Assembly (NCBI GenBank): GCA_900769545.1
Contig: CAAGGZ010000053.1
Location: 1-27,074, forward strand
Length of the DNA stretch: 27,074 bases
Direction of reading: 5' to 3'
Source of the DNA: Clostridia bacterium
GTDB taxonomy: Bacteria; Bacillota; Clostridia; Christensenellales; Borkfalkiaceae
The notes under the pieces are model-generated. The model was not told the origin of the DNA and did no database searches. It saw only the letters and a program-made list of their open reading frames with translations. This document shows, in pieces, positions 1 through 6,303 of the stretch; position 1 is the stretch's first letter; each line of letters opens with the position of its first letter. Both the position numbers and the translations under genes were made by a program.

Positions 1-507
1 ACGAGAGAATTTCTCTCAAACTAAAAGGAATGAGCCCTGTACAATACAGAACTCATTCACAAATTTAATATTTTTTGTCTAAACTTTGGGGTTCACTTCA
101 AAACTCCTCGCCGATATTACAAAGAATTGGTATAGAAATGATATGGCGTGAAATTGGCGACTAAACAATGAACTCCTTGAAAAATAAAGGGCTTTCAAGA
201 GACTGTTTCAGGTTTGAATCCACCTCTACGGATGGGGCTCTGCTACAAGGAGTTAAAAAGTTTGATGAAAATCAATTTGGCGAAGGATAAAAATCGCTAC
301 AGGCTTTTATGTTCCTGATGAAGAATGAAATAAAAAAAATAACGGGTAGTCGAGTGACTATCCGTTATTTTGGTTGAGCAGTTTAAGTCATCTTGAATCA
401 TTTTTCTAAAAGCCGAATTTGGCTAATAGAGAAGTCGCGCTTTTCTCGCTTTTGCGATATTGACGAAGCTTCAACAGGATTTGTTTATTTTTTTTTGATT
501 GCTATTT
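1..507. other. Non-coding left edge, no confident gene
   Basis: No convincing gene is visible. A hairpin at 28-58 (GAATGAG / CTCATTC with inner CTGTA / TACAG) precedes an AT-rich run and could be a terminator. A 40-codon open frame at 168-290 ends in FGEG but has no ribosome binding site, so I do not call it. Positions 371-507 hold small hairpins around 411-450, which might end transcription of the minus-strand Fic gene, but none has a clean T-run. The stretch may be the remnant of an older gene. Confidence 0.4.
337..370 (+). terminator. Hairpin, probable intrinsic terminator
   Basis: A 15-bp stem (AAATAACGGGTAGTC against GACTATCCGTTATTT, one G-U pair) closes a 4-nt loop. The T-run after it is short (TTTT, then GG), while the other strand has a run of A that would read as T. 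It is therefore plausible as a terminator in either direction. The gene it would serve on the plus strand lies outside the window or is the decayed sequence to its left. Confidence 0.5.
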
Positions 508-1392
508 CTAACCTAAAATTTTCAAATATTCGTCCAATCTTGCGTTGAGATATTCGGCAAATAATTTCGTCATTGCGGATAATTCACCGCGTACATGGTA
601 GGCATCAAACGCTTCATAGTAGCGTCTGCGATCAGTAAATTTAATATCAATCGGGGGATAGCCTGCTTTCATCAATTCCATGTTGATAAGTAGTCTTCCT
701 GTTCTGCCATTACCATCGATAAAAGGGTGGATAGCTTCAAACTCGATGTGGAATTTCGCCAGCTTTTCTACGATATTTGCCGTGCTCTTGTTGAAATCAT
801 AAAGCAAAGCATTCATTTTCGGCTCAATCAAATAGGGTTGAACAGGCGTGTGTTGAGCCCCCATAATACGTACAGGAACACGGCGATAAACGCCTCTATC
901 CTGCGGTTTATCCGCGAGGACAAGCGAATGAATTTGCTTGATAATATATTCCGTTAATTCGGCTTTTTCTTTTACCAAATCGCAGATATACCAAAAGGCT
1001 TCTTTATGCCCAACGGCTTCCATGTGGTCTTTTAAGGGCTTTTTATCGATTGTGAGCCCGCGTAAAACCATATCCGTTTCACGAAGCGTAAGGGTATTTC
1101 CTTCGATAGCATTGGAATTATAGGTATATTCAATCATGAAATCTTCATACAAACGCTGGACTTCACCTTCTGTCAAGGGGCGGCATTGATCAAGCGCAAC
1201 TTTTTTCTGCTCGATAAGCTCTAACAAAGTCGCCTTTGCCTTAATGCGTCCGTCGGCAGGTTTTTCAGCCCCGTCGGGAATAATCCATAATTTACCGCGA
1301 CGAAAAACTCCGTCAATTTGACCGTTCGCGCACAACACACGAACGCGCCTTTCAGAAAGATTCCATCTTTCAGCAGCTTCTTTTACGTTCAT
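508..1392 (-). CDS. Fic-domain protein with N-terminal winged/MerR-like HTH
   Basis: A 294-residue Fic family protein, predicted to be an AMPylase or related nucleotidyl-transferase acting on a protein target. The Fic core motif HPFIDGNGRTGR is at residues 222-233 and includes the catalytic His222. An inhibitory-helix motif of the S/TxxxE(G/N) kind (SNAIEGN, 93-99) precedes it, as in self-inhibited class II Fic proteins, so no separate antitoxin is required. Residues 1-45 resemble an excisionase/MerR-type helix-turn-helix (NVKEAAERWNLSERRVR, then a GKLWIIP wing). I place the start at 1392 because GGAGGAG (1402-1408) lies 9 nt upstream; the in-frame ATG at 1446 falls on the promoter. It sits alone between non-coding stretches as probable cargo of the element. 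Target and effect are unknown. Confidence 0.88.
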   Translation of the reverse strand: MNVKEAAERWNLSERRVRVLCANGQIDGVFRRGKLWIIPDGAEKPADGRIKAKATLLELIEQKKVALDQCRPLTEGEVQRLYEDFMIEYTYNSNAIEGNTLTLRETDMVLRGLTIDKKPLKDHMEAVGHKEAFWYICDLVKEKAELTEYIIKQIHSLVLADKPQDRGVYRRVPVRIMGAQHTPVQPYLIEPKMNALLYDFNKSTANIVEKLAKFHIEFEAIHPFIDGNGRTGRLLINMELMKAGYPPIDIKFTDRRRYYEAFDAYHVRGELSAMTKLFAEYLNARLDEYLKILG

Positions 1393-1425
1393 AAACCTAT
1401 ACTCCTCCATTTTCGGATTGTACTC

Positions 1426-1454
1426 ATTATACAGTATTTCAGGCATATTGTCAA
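1426..1454 (-). promoter_or_regulatory. Sigma-A promoter of the Fic gene
   Basis: Read on the minus strand, TTGACA (1454-1449) and TATAAT (1431-1426) are both perfect consensus with a 17-bp spacer. Transcription would begin near 1419, just upstream of the GGAGGAG site and the ATG at 1392. This rules out the longer reading frame that starts at 1446. Confidence 0.85.
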
Positions 1455-1540
1455 GAGTTTACGGAATATTAGTTTTTATTTTTACGGAATAATATAAAAG
1501 ACGGTTAAAAAAACAGGTAATTTTACCCATTTGGCAGTTA

Positions 1541-1600
1541 GGCGTGTGCTTGTCTTGATACAAGTGGCGGCGCTACGCGCCGCCACGACAAGCACACGCC
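1541..1600. repeat. 60-bp palindrome with 23-bp stem
   Basis: The outer arms GGCGTGTGCTTGTC (1541-1554) and GACAAGCACACGCC (1587-1600) match perfectly over 14 bp. The inner arms GTGGCGGCG (1564-1572) and CGCCGCCAC (1578-1586) match over 9 bp around a CTACG loop. Only TTGATACAA (1555-1563) is left unpaired. No T-run follows on either strand, so it is not a standard terminator; a REP-like or cruciform-forming element fits better. Confidence 0.8.
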
Positions 1601-1640
1601 CAATCGATTGAATCAATCAACAAAACGGAATAAAATCGAA

Positions 1641-1685
1641 AGCGTCGTTCGCCGCTGACCCGCTTGGCGAAACGACGCTCTTTTT
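1641..1685 (+). terminator. Terminator-like hairpin
   Basis: AGCGTCGTT-CGCC (1641-1653) pairs with GGCGAAACGACGCT (1666-1679) with a one-base bulge, and CTTTTT follows. On the plus strand it would stop transcription coming from the palindrome region. No plus-strand gene lies upstream in the window. Confidence 0.55.
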
Positions 1686-1831
1686 CGATACGCCTAATTC
1701 CTTGTTTTTTTCTTGACCGTTATCCTCTCGATAGGGGAAACGTATTTTCTTGTCATTGCAAACTTGAATCGTGTTTCCAGTTTTGCTTTATAAGCGTTTG
1801 TTTGCCTGTTTTTAACGTCTTTTTACCTGCC

Positions 1832-1861
1832 TCGAGGAAATACTTACCCTCGATTTTTTTA
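1832..1861 (+). terminator. Small terminator-like hairpin
   Basis: A 6-bp stem, TCGAGG (1832-1837) with CCTCGA (1848-1853), is followed directly by about seven T. The stem is short and there is no assigned gene in front of it. Confidence 0.4.
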
Positions 1862-1954
1862 TGCGTTTTTAAGCCATTTCCCGTGCTTTCGTTTTTTGAA
1901 ATTATCCCAGCTTTTCTCATGTGTTTTTTCCTGAAAATTCGACATTTGGTTTTT

Positions 1955-1981
1955 AGACGTGTGCTTGTCTTTGATACAAGT
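1955..1981 (+). repeat. Partial copy of the 1541 palindrome arm
   Basis: AGACGTGTGCTTGTCTTTG followed by ATACAAGT repeats the left arm and bulge of the 1541-1600 palindrome (which begins at TTAGG, 1538) with one substitution and one inserted T. The matching right arm is absent, so this copy cannot form the hairpin. Confidence 0.65.
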
Positions 1982-2021
1982 AGATGACAAAAACGGCTTA
2001 ATTATTTCGTCAATGAGCGCA

Positions 2022-2043
2022 GCGCGTGCTTATCTATACAAGT
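2022..2043 (+). repeat. Second, more degenerate copy of the arm
   Basis: GCGCGTGCTTATCTA followed by TACAAGT matches the same arm with several changes and a short deletion. It lies about 65 bp after the previous copy. Confidence 0.45.
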
Positions 2044-2140
2044 GCATTCAATTTCAACTCCGCTTTTTTGGCTTTTGGTGGTGGCTATTGTTGCACAGGC
2101 AAAGCCAAAAGTAAACGCAAAAAAATTCTTGCGCTTTTTT

Positions 2141-2336
2141 AAGGCGATACCGTACAATGTCGTATGAGGAATTGCGTTGATATTTTTAAGGGAGAAAAAG
2201 GCACTTTTTTGAGATAATAGTAAATCCTATTATAAGAAAAAGTAACGCATTTATCCCCGAAAATAGTAGCAAATCCTCTTATGTTATTTGTGCGGTATCG
2301 CCTTTATTGTTGCTTGATTCGAGCAACAATTTTTTT
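2141..2336 (+). ncRNA. Candidate rod-shaped small RNA with its own terminator
   Basis: The 164 bp from 2141 to 2304 fold back on themselves end to end. The outer stem AAGGCGATACCGTACAA (2141-2157) pairs with 2288-2304, with a single G-U pair. Further stems are 2160-2175 with 2269-2284 (GAGGA / TCCTC core), 2181-2193 with 2254-2265, and 2204-2210 with 2236-2242. A terminal hairpin pairs ATAATAG (2214-2220) with CTATTAT (2227-2233). A less paired zone lies around 2194-2203 and 2243-2253. An intrinsic terminator follows 1 nt later. Length, rod shape and partly open middle recall 6S RNA, but I see no clear promoter and cannot confirm the family. A fold-back DNA element is the main alternative. 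Confidence 0.45.
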
Positions 2337-2376
2337 GTGGCTCGTTGACTTTTGGAATACATTTCAACGCGTACAT
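2284..2376 (-). CDS. Possible 30-residue peptide beginning MYALK
   Basis: On the minus strand, AAAGGAGG (SD core 2387-2383) stands 6 nt before an ATG at 2376, the spacing of a very good ribosome binding site. The frame runs 30 codons and contains two adjacent Cys, with TAA at 2286-2284. It is antisense to the terminator and to the 3' arm of the rod-like structure, and it starts inside the recurrent TGTACGCGTTGAA motif. I do not recognise the peptide. The SD supports translation, but the GGAGG may simply belong to a repeat, so confidence is low. Confidence 0.25.
   Translation of the reverse strand: MYALKCIPKVNEPQKNCCSNQATIKAIPHK
2306..2336 (+). terminator. Strong intrinsic terminator
   Basis: A 9-bp perfect stem, ATTGTTGCT (2306-2314) with AGCAACAAT (2322-2330), has a 7-nt loop and is followed by at least six T. 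It directly follows the rod-like structure and is the best terminator in the left accessory region. Confidence 0.75.
2363..2375 (-). repeat. TGTACGCGTTGAA motif, copy 1
   Basis: The 13-mer is present on the minus strand. Exact copies also occur on the plus strand at 9786, 17367 and 21980, with near copies at 588 and 5478. Here and at 17367 it begins with an ATG-containing ATGTACGCGTTG. Confidence 0.6.
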
Positions 2377-2447
2377 GGTATACCTCCTTTGCCTGTGCGC
2401 CGTCGCCACTGCCCAAAAGGCAAAATAAAAAATCGGAGGTAAAACTC

Positions 2448-3059
2448 ATGCTTCAAAACAATCCTTACAACGTATTATCGGAAAACATTTCTCTCGATAA
2501 CATTCAGAAAATGGGTGAACTTATCACTCTCAAATGCTTGCGCGGTCGTTATTCCTATGCGCAACGCAGTTTGGAAAAGCTGTATATCGGGCTGATAAAC
2601 GATTTAAACCGTTCCAATCATTCTACGCATATCTTTTCGGATGCTTATGACCTTGTGCAAAACGCTATTTGCTTCTTATTAGATTTCATTGGACAGAGCC
2701 TAGATGATACATGCACAATGAAAAATGGAAAAACTATTACGATTAAACAAGCTACTTACAATTTGGTTTCTTGTCAAATTGGTAGAATGTATCAACAGAT
2801 GATTCGTTCCTGTGATTTGGATTCTCCCTTGGTGGAAAACCTTTCCGTGGAAATCGACCATTACGAAGAAAAAGATTATACAAATGTGGATAACACCATT
2901 GAATTACTCAACTTAAAACCTCGTGACCGAGTTGTTTTAGATTGTTATATGGCAGGTATGACGTGCCATGAAATCGCTGAATTTCTGGGCATTGACCGTA
3001 TCACTGTATGGCGCAGAAGACAGCGCGCGCAGGTGAAATATAAAGCTTTATTTTTCTAA
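2448..3059 (+). CDS. Sigma-70 region 4-like / HTH protein of an integrative element
   Basis: A 203-residue protein whose last 50 residues form a sigma-70 region 4-like helix-turn-helix (LKPRDRVVLDCYMAGMTCHE, then IAEFLGIDRITVWRRRQRA). The N-terminal part contains a segment (SDAYDLVQNAICFLLDFIG) similar to proteins encoded by conjugative elements and plasmids of gut Clostridia. It probably acts as an element-specific sigma-like factor or transcription regulator. The start at 2448 is chosen because CGGAGGT lies 7 nt upstream; the in-frame extension back to 2352 has no ribosome binding site and covers the repeat motif. The recombinase gene follows 57 bp later in the same direction. The class is fairly sure, the exact role is not. 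Confidence 0.65.
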   Translation: MLQNNPYNVLSENISLDNIQKMGELITLKCLRGRYSYAQRSLEKLYIGLINDLNRSNHSTHIFSDAYDLVQNAICFLLDFIGQSLDDTCTMKNGKTITIKQATYNLVSCQIGRMYQQMIRSCDLDSPLVENLSVEIDHYEEKDYTNVDNTIELLNLKPRDRVVLDCYMAGMTCHEIAEFLGIDRITVWRRRQRAQVKYKALFF

Positions 3060-3073
3060 ATATTACAAAATAA

Positions 3074-3094
3074 GACAAAATTTGTCCTTTTTTT
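3074..3094 (+). terminator. Weak terminator between HTH gene and integrase
   Basis: GACAA (3074-3078) pairs with TTGTC (3082-3086) around AAT, followed by C and seven T. The stem is only 5 bp and AT-rich, so termination would be partial; it could separate expression of the two genes. Confidence 0.4.
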
Positions 3095-3116
3095 ATTCAT
3101 AAATGTATGTTATGCT

Positions 3117-4691
3117 ATGTATAATTTAAATCAGTTCAATGAAAATATTACAAACTTATATTCAGAGTTTGTTCATAAAAATAATTCAAAATGCCATAAT
3201 GGTGGCGATTCAAATTGCTCTTTAAAAGAAGGGTTATTGAAGATGATTCAAGCAATCACTCAACAACCATTTTCTTTTATCGCCGAAAAAGACAGGAATT
3301 CACCATTTTCACCTGCTTTGGAGGCGCATTTTTTGCCATATTTAAATAAGGAGGAAATGTCACGACAAGAAAAATTAACAGCATTATTAAAACATTTAGC
3401 AACCACGCCGAACGGTGATATGTATATGCAATTTGTTTTGGAGTTAGCGAAAGAATCCGTTACCGCGGAAAACTTGCAAAACCTTATCAACGACGGCAAA
3501 CTCGTTTCTGCGTCCAATGTAGGAACATCAATCAGCAGACCTACGAAAGTAGAACCTGCTGAGGGGGATATGTTAGGGAAGCTTTCTAATGGAAAAGCAA
3601 GACGTGTTTTTACAATCCAAAAGAAGGAGATTAAGAATATGCCTGAACCTATTAGAAAACTTTTTATAGCAAACAATTTTGTGGTATTTTATCGTATAAC
3701 AAGTCACGGTTATTACGAAGCTCGACTTCGCAGGGGTGAAATGTACATAGAAGCCTCTGGGCGTGATTTCGAAACAATGCGAAAACGTTTTATTCAGCGT
3801 TTACAAGAATACTGCGATAAAATCAACCAAGCCAATCAACCTTTGCAAAACGGCGCAACGCAAGTATATATGCCCGTGCTGTTCACCAAGTATGCCGAGG
3901 AATGGCTCTCCATTAAAAAACAAACGACAAAACCTTCCACATATAAAGAATATGAACGTTCGTATAATGCGGATTTGAAGCCGACATTCCAAAAGAAATG
4001 CCTGCATGAAATTACGCGTAGCGACTTACAAAAATATCTCTTTGGAATTGTGGACGAAGGTAAACACCGAAAAGCGGAAAAGCTTGCCTTGATGCTTAAC
4101 TGTATCTTTGATATGGCGACGGACGATTATGGGATTCCATCTCCAATGAAAAAAGTCGTCCTTCCAAACTATCAAACGAAGAAAGGTACGGCTTTTACGA
4201 AAGAAGAAGAAAAACAACTCGTGGAATACTGCATTCAAAACAAAGACGTTGCAGCAACTGACGCGTTGTTGGTGCTTTTATATTTCGGGCTTCGAAAATC
4301 CGAGTTGCAATCGATTGAAATCATTGATGGAAAATGGTTACAATGCGAAACCAGCAAGGAGTTATTAGGTCAAAATGTTGTTTTACGGAGAATCCCGTTT
4401 ACACCACAGGTGAAGAAAATTTTAACGCATATCGATTTTGAAAAAGCGAAAAACGTAAATTTGAACACCGTTAATACAAGATTAAAGCGTCTTTTTCCCA
4501 ATCATCACCCGCACGAACTCCGTTATACCTTCATAACGCGTTGTAAAGAATCTGGTGTTAACCCCGAAGTTGTGATGATTTGGTCTGGACATTCAGAGGA
4601 TAAAGACGTCTTATCATCTCGTGTGAATCGTGGATACACGGACTTTTCAGAGGACTTCCAATTACGTGAAGCGGAGAAGGTAAATTATTGA
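3117..4691 (+). CDS. Tyrosine recombinase (phage/ICE-type integrase)
   Basis: A 524-residue site-specific recombinase that would cut and rejoin DNA at attachment sites through a 3'-phosphotyrosine bond. In the C-terminal catalytic domain I see Arg393 (GLRKSEL), HELR with His466 and Arg469, WSGH with His492, and the nucleophile Tyr507 (NRGYTDF). A core-binding SAM-like domain covers roughly 255-345. Residues 165-235 (FTIQKKEIKNMPEPIRKLF onward) match the DNA-arm-binding part of Clostridial ICE integrases. The start at 3117 lacks an obvious ribosome binding site and overlaps a TATAAT-like hexamer, so ATG 3243 or ATG 3357 are alternatives. The gene points at tRNA-Gln, 115 bp away, a usual integration target. 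The catalytic set is complete. Confidence 0.88.
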   Translation: MYNLNQFNENITNLYSEFVHKNNSKCHNGGDSNCSLKEGLLKMIQAITQQPFSFIAEKDRNSPFSPALEAHFLPYLNKEEMSRQEKLTALLKHLATTPNGDMYMQFVLELAKESVTAENLQNLINDGKLVSASNVGTSISRPTKVEPAEGDMLGKLSNGKARRVFTIQKKEIKNMPEPIRKLFIANNFVVFYRITSHGYYEARLRRGEMYIEASGRDFETMRKRFIQRLQEYCDKINQANQPLQNGATQVYMPVLFTKYAEEWLSIKKQTTKPSTYKEYERSYNADLKPTFQKKCLHEITRSDLQKYLFGIVDEGKHRKAEKLALMLNCIFDMATDDYGIPSPMKKVVLPNYQTKKGTAFTKEEEKQLVEYCIQNKDVAATDALLVLLYFGLRKSELQSIEIIDGKWLQCETSKELLGQNVVLRRIPFTPQVKKILTHIDFEKAKNVNLNTVNTRLKRLFPNHHPHELRYTFITRCKESGVNPEVVMIWSGHSEDKDVLSSRVNRGYTDFSEDFQLREAEKVNY

Positions 4692-4722
4692 CGATTTGAC
4701 GTCTAAAAATCTTCCCATACCC

Positions 4723-4738
4723 TTCCCAACGTTGGGAA
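4723..4738. repeat. Perfect 16-bp palindrome after the integrase
   Basis: TTCCCAACGTTGGGAA is self-complementary and begins 31 bp after the integrase stop codon. TTCCC also occurs just upstream at 4712. There is no T-run after it on the plus strand. It could be an arm or accessory site for the recombinase rather than a terminator. Confidence 0.45.
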
Positions 4739-4760
4739 AAATGGTTCTTTGAAAATATAC

Positions 4761-4802
4761 AAAAATACACGGTTTACTGCCTTTTATGCAATAAACCGTG
4801 TA
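4761..4802 (-). terminator. Terminator of the tRNA-Gln gene
   Basis: An 11-bp perfect stem, TACACGGTTTA (4766-4776) with TAAACCGTGTA (4792-4802), has a 15-nt loop. Read on the minus strand it ends in TATTTTTG and begins 5 nt after the CCA end of the tRNA. Confidence 0.75.
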
Positions 4803-4806
4803 TAAT

Positions 4807-4881
4807 TGGCTGGGGCGAAGTGATTCGAACACCCGAATGACGGAGTCAGAGTCCGTTGCCTTACCGCTTGGCGACGCCCCA
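4807..4881 (-). tRNA. tRNA-Gln (anticodon CUG)
   Basis: The minus strand shows the full cloverleaf. The acceptor TGGGGCG pairs with CGCCCCA, the D-arm is GCCAAGCGGTAAGGC, the anticodon stem ACGGA / TCCGT encloses loop CTCTGAC with anticodon CTG at its centre, the T-arm contains GTTCGAATC, the discriminator is G, and CCA is encoded in the DNA. The UGGGG start and the identity bases fit glutamine. Its 3' end faces the integrase, so it is the likely attachment locus of the element on the left. Confidence 0.95.
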
Positions 4882-4914
4882 ATATTTGGAAACTTGCGTT
4901 TCATTTACTGCGTT

Positions 4915-4943
4915 ATTTTATCAAACTTTTATGTTTTTTGCAA
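4915..4943 (-). promoter_or_regulatory. Promoter of tRNA-Gln
   Basis: On the minus strand, TTGCAA (4943-4938) and TAAAAT (4920-4915) are separated by 17 bp. Transcription would start about 27 nt before the tRNA 5' end. Confidence 0.6.
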
Positions 4944-5057
4944 GCGTTTTCATACCCTTTTCAAAACTTTTTTCAAAAAACGTCAAAAAAAAATTCTTTC
5001 TCTTATTTTTCCGCATCTAAAGTATGTTATTCTATGAAAAAACAAAGGAGTATTACT

Positions 5058-5654
5058 ATGCTTTTGAGTGAACTCATCGGTAAAAATATTTGCGTAGGAA
5101 AGACCGTTCGAGGCGTTTGTCGCGGTATCGGTATTTCTCCTAAAAATTTTGCCGTTAAATATCTTTTATGCGCTAAGTCCGCGCAGTCGCAGGCGGTGGA
5201 TTTTTCTGTCGGTATTTCTGCTGTGGACGAAATAGGGGACGATATTTACCTTTCTCGGTTGCGCTCCGTATTCCCCAAAAATTGCGATAAGATTTTTTTG
5301 AATCAGCCTGTCTATTTAAACGAGGGGGTATTTCTTGGCAATCTTGCCGACGTCGAGCTCGTTTCCATGACCGCAACTCGTCTTTTTACAGATAGGGGAA
5401 CGACCCATTCCGCGTTGTCGATTGTTGCCTGTTCAGATGCGGTGATTTTGAAAAAAGAACAGACCTTTCCGCTCGGTCAACGCGTACCTGCCCCCGTCGT
5501 TTTGAAAATTTCGGATAAAAATGAAGCGGTGGTTACACGCGCTCTTTTAAAGAATGCAATGAAAAACGGAGCCCTTATCAGGCTCACGTTATCCCTGTCG
5601 CCTTTTGGAGTGGAATTTACCGACTTTCCCGCCAAAAAACAACGATTGTTTTAA
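5058..5654 (+). CDS. PRC-barrel-like protein of unknown function
   Basis: A 198-residue soluble protein. Its N-terminus (LLSELIGKNICVGKTVRGVC) resembles the PRC-barrel fold found in small Firmicutes proteins such as YlmC/YmxH and at the end of RimM. The remaining two thirds give no motif I recognise; they are rich in beta-strand-like segments with no membrane span or signal peptide. AAAGGAG 7 nt upstream supports the start at 5058; the in-frame extension to 4938 has no ribosome binding site. It converges with the membrane-protein gene to its right, one base separating the stop codons, with no terminator between them. The PRC assignment is tentative. Confidence 0.6.
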   Translation: MLLSELIGKNICVGKTVRGVCRGIGISPKNFAVKYLLCAKSAQSQAVDFSVGISAVDEIGDDIYLSRLRSVFPKNCDKIFLNQPVYLNEGVFLGNLADVELVSMTATRLFTDRGTTHSALSIVACSDAVILKKEQTFPLGQRVPAPVVLKISDKNEAVVTRALLKNAMKNGALIRLTLSLSPFGVEFTDFPAKKQRLF

Positions 5655-5655
5655 A

Positions 5656-6297
5656 TTATACCGAATATTTTGCCGATAGTTTTAAAAGATAGGCAAACAT
5701 TTCATTGAGGAGCCGAACGTCCTCGCTCGTCCATTTATATTTCTTTAAATACGCATTGAACAGCTTTGAAAGCTCCTCCATCTCTAAGCGCTCCGCTCTT
5801 GTCAGGGGCGCTTCTTTTATTTTGGCGAGCAGTTGTCTGGCGTGTTCCAAACGGAAAGTTTTCTTTTCGCCGTCAAGCTCGGGTTCCGCCTTGCTTTCGG
5901 GTTGTAAAACGGTATTTAATCGGTTCTTTACATAACTGTTGTCCTTGTCGGGAAGTGTGAATTTTAATTTGCGGAGCATTTCCTCTCGTTGTATACGGCG
6001 TTTGAGGACTTTGGAGCGGATATTAAATGCAATCAGCGTGGCGGAGTAGATCAGTCCAAACCCTACAAGTAGCGCAGAAACGCCCAATGAAGTTGCCGTT
6101 GCGCCCTCTTCCGCGCCGATGATAAAGGCGTAAGCAACGCCGCTGATGACAGCGGAAAAGGAAAGAAAAAGCGCTCTATCCTTGAGAAAAAATGCGAGGA
6201 TAGAAGCGATGAAAAAAGCTCCCGTAGCCACGAAATCAATGACGAAAACGAGGGTGGAGCTGAAAAAAATTTGTGAAAACCAATCAAAAAACCACAT
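5656..6297 (-). CDS. Small membrane protein with three predicted TM helices
   Basis: A 213-residue protein not recognised by family. Three hydrophobic helices are at about residues 14-38, 42-62 and 67-91. A basic stretch (SKVLKRRIQREEMLRKLK) follows, then a charged, helix-rich cytoplasmic tail of about 115 residues that ends in leucine-rich segments and may form a coiled coil. AAGGAG lies 6 nt before the ATG. That ribosome binding site is one arm of a perfect 10-bp inverted repeat, so translation may be controlled. It is downstream of and co-oriented with the AraC-type gene, with a 95-bp gap. No function is proposed. Confidence 0.6.
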   Translation of the reverse strand: MWFFDWFSQIFFSSTLVFVIDFVATGAFFIASILAFFLKDRALFLSFSAVISGVAYAFIIGAEEGATATSLGVSALLVGFGLIYSATLIAFNIRSKVLKRRIQREEMLRKLKFTLPDKDNSYVKNRLNTVLQPESKAEPELDGEKKTFRLEHARQLLAKIKEAPLTRAERLEMEELSKLFNAYLKKYKWTSEDVRLLNEMFAYLLKLSAKYSV

Positions 6298-6303
6298 AAA
6301 AGT

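Larger units (their letters stand above)
1455..2140. other. Hairpin-dense non-coding region
   Basis: I see no supported gene across about 690 bp. The region holds a 60-bp palindrome, two partial copies of its left arm, two terminator-like hairpins and, at 2066-2110, a 10-bp inverted repeat (TTTTGGCTTT / AAAGCCAAAA). A plus-strand open frame over 1664-1987 is dominated by Phe, Cys and Leu from T-rich DNA, starts inside a hairpin and has no ribosome binding site, so it is not called. The density of palindromes suggests decayed repeats or structured RNAs of a mobile element. Confidence 0.55.

Noticed and set aside
168..290. 40-codon frame and a tRNA T-arm-like string (GGTTTGAATCC) near the left edge
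   Set aside because: No ribosome binding site for the frame, and no acceptor, D or anticodon arms can be formed around the string, so neither a gene nor a tRNA is supported.
1393..1446. Longer Fic start at 1446
   Set aside because: It overlaps the TATAAT and TTGACA boxes, and the ATG at 1392 has a perfect ribosome binding site.
1664..1987. 107-codon plus-strand frame
   Set aside because: Composition reflects T-rich DNA and a hairpin, with no ribosome binding site and no recognisable motif.
1541..2043. CRISPR-like array
   Set aside because: Only three unequal copies with irregular spacing and no cas genes.
2352..2447. N-terminal extension of the sigma-like protein
   Set aside because: The extension covers the repeat motif and lacks a ribosome binding site; CGGAGGT stands 7 nt before the ATG at 2448.
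1..4806. Matching direct repeat (att site) of the tRNA-Gln 3' end on the left
   Set aside because: I scanned by eye for TGGCTGGGGCG-like sequence and its reverse complement and found none, so the other element end is not claimed inside the window.
4938..5057. N-terminal extension of the PRC-like protein
   Set aside because: The extension covers the -35 box of the tRNA promoter and T-rich DNA; AAAGGAG fixes the start at 5058.
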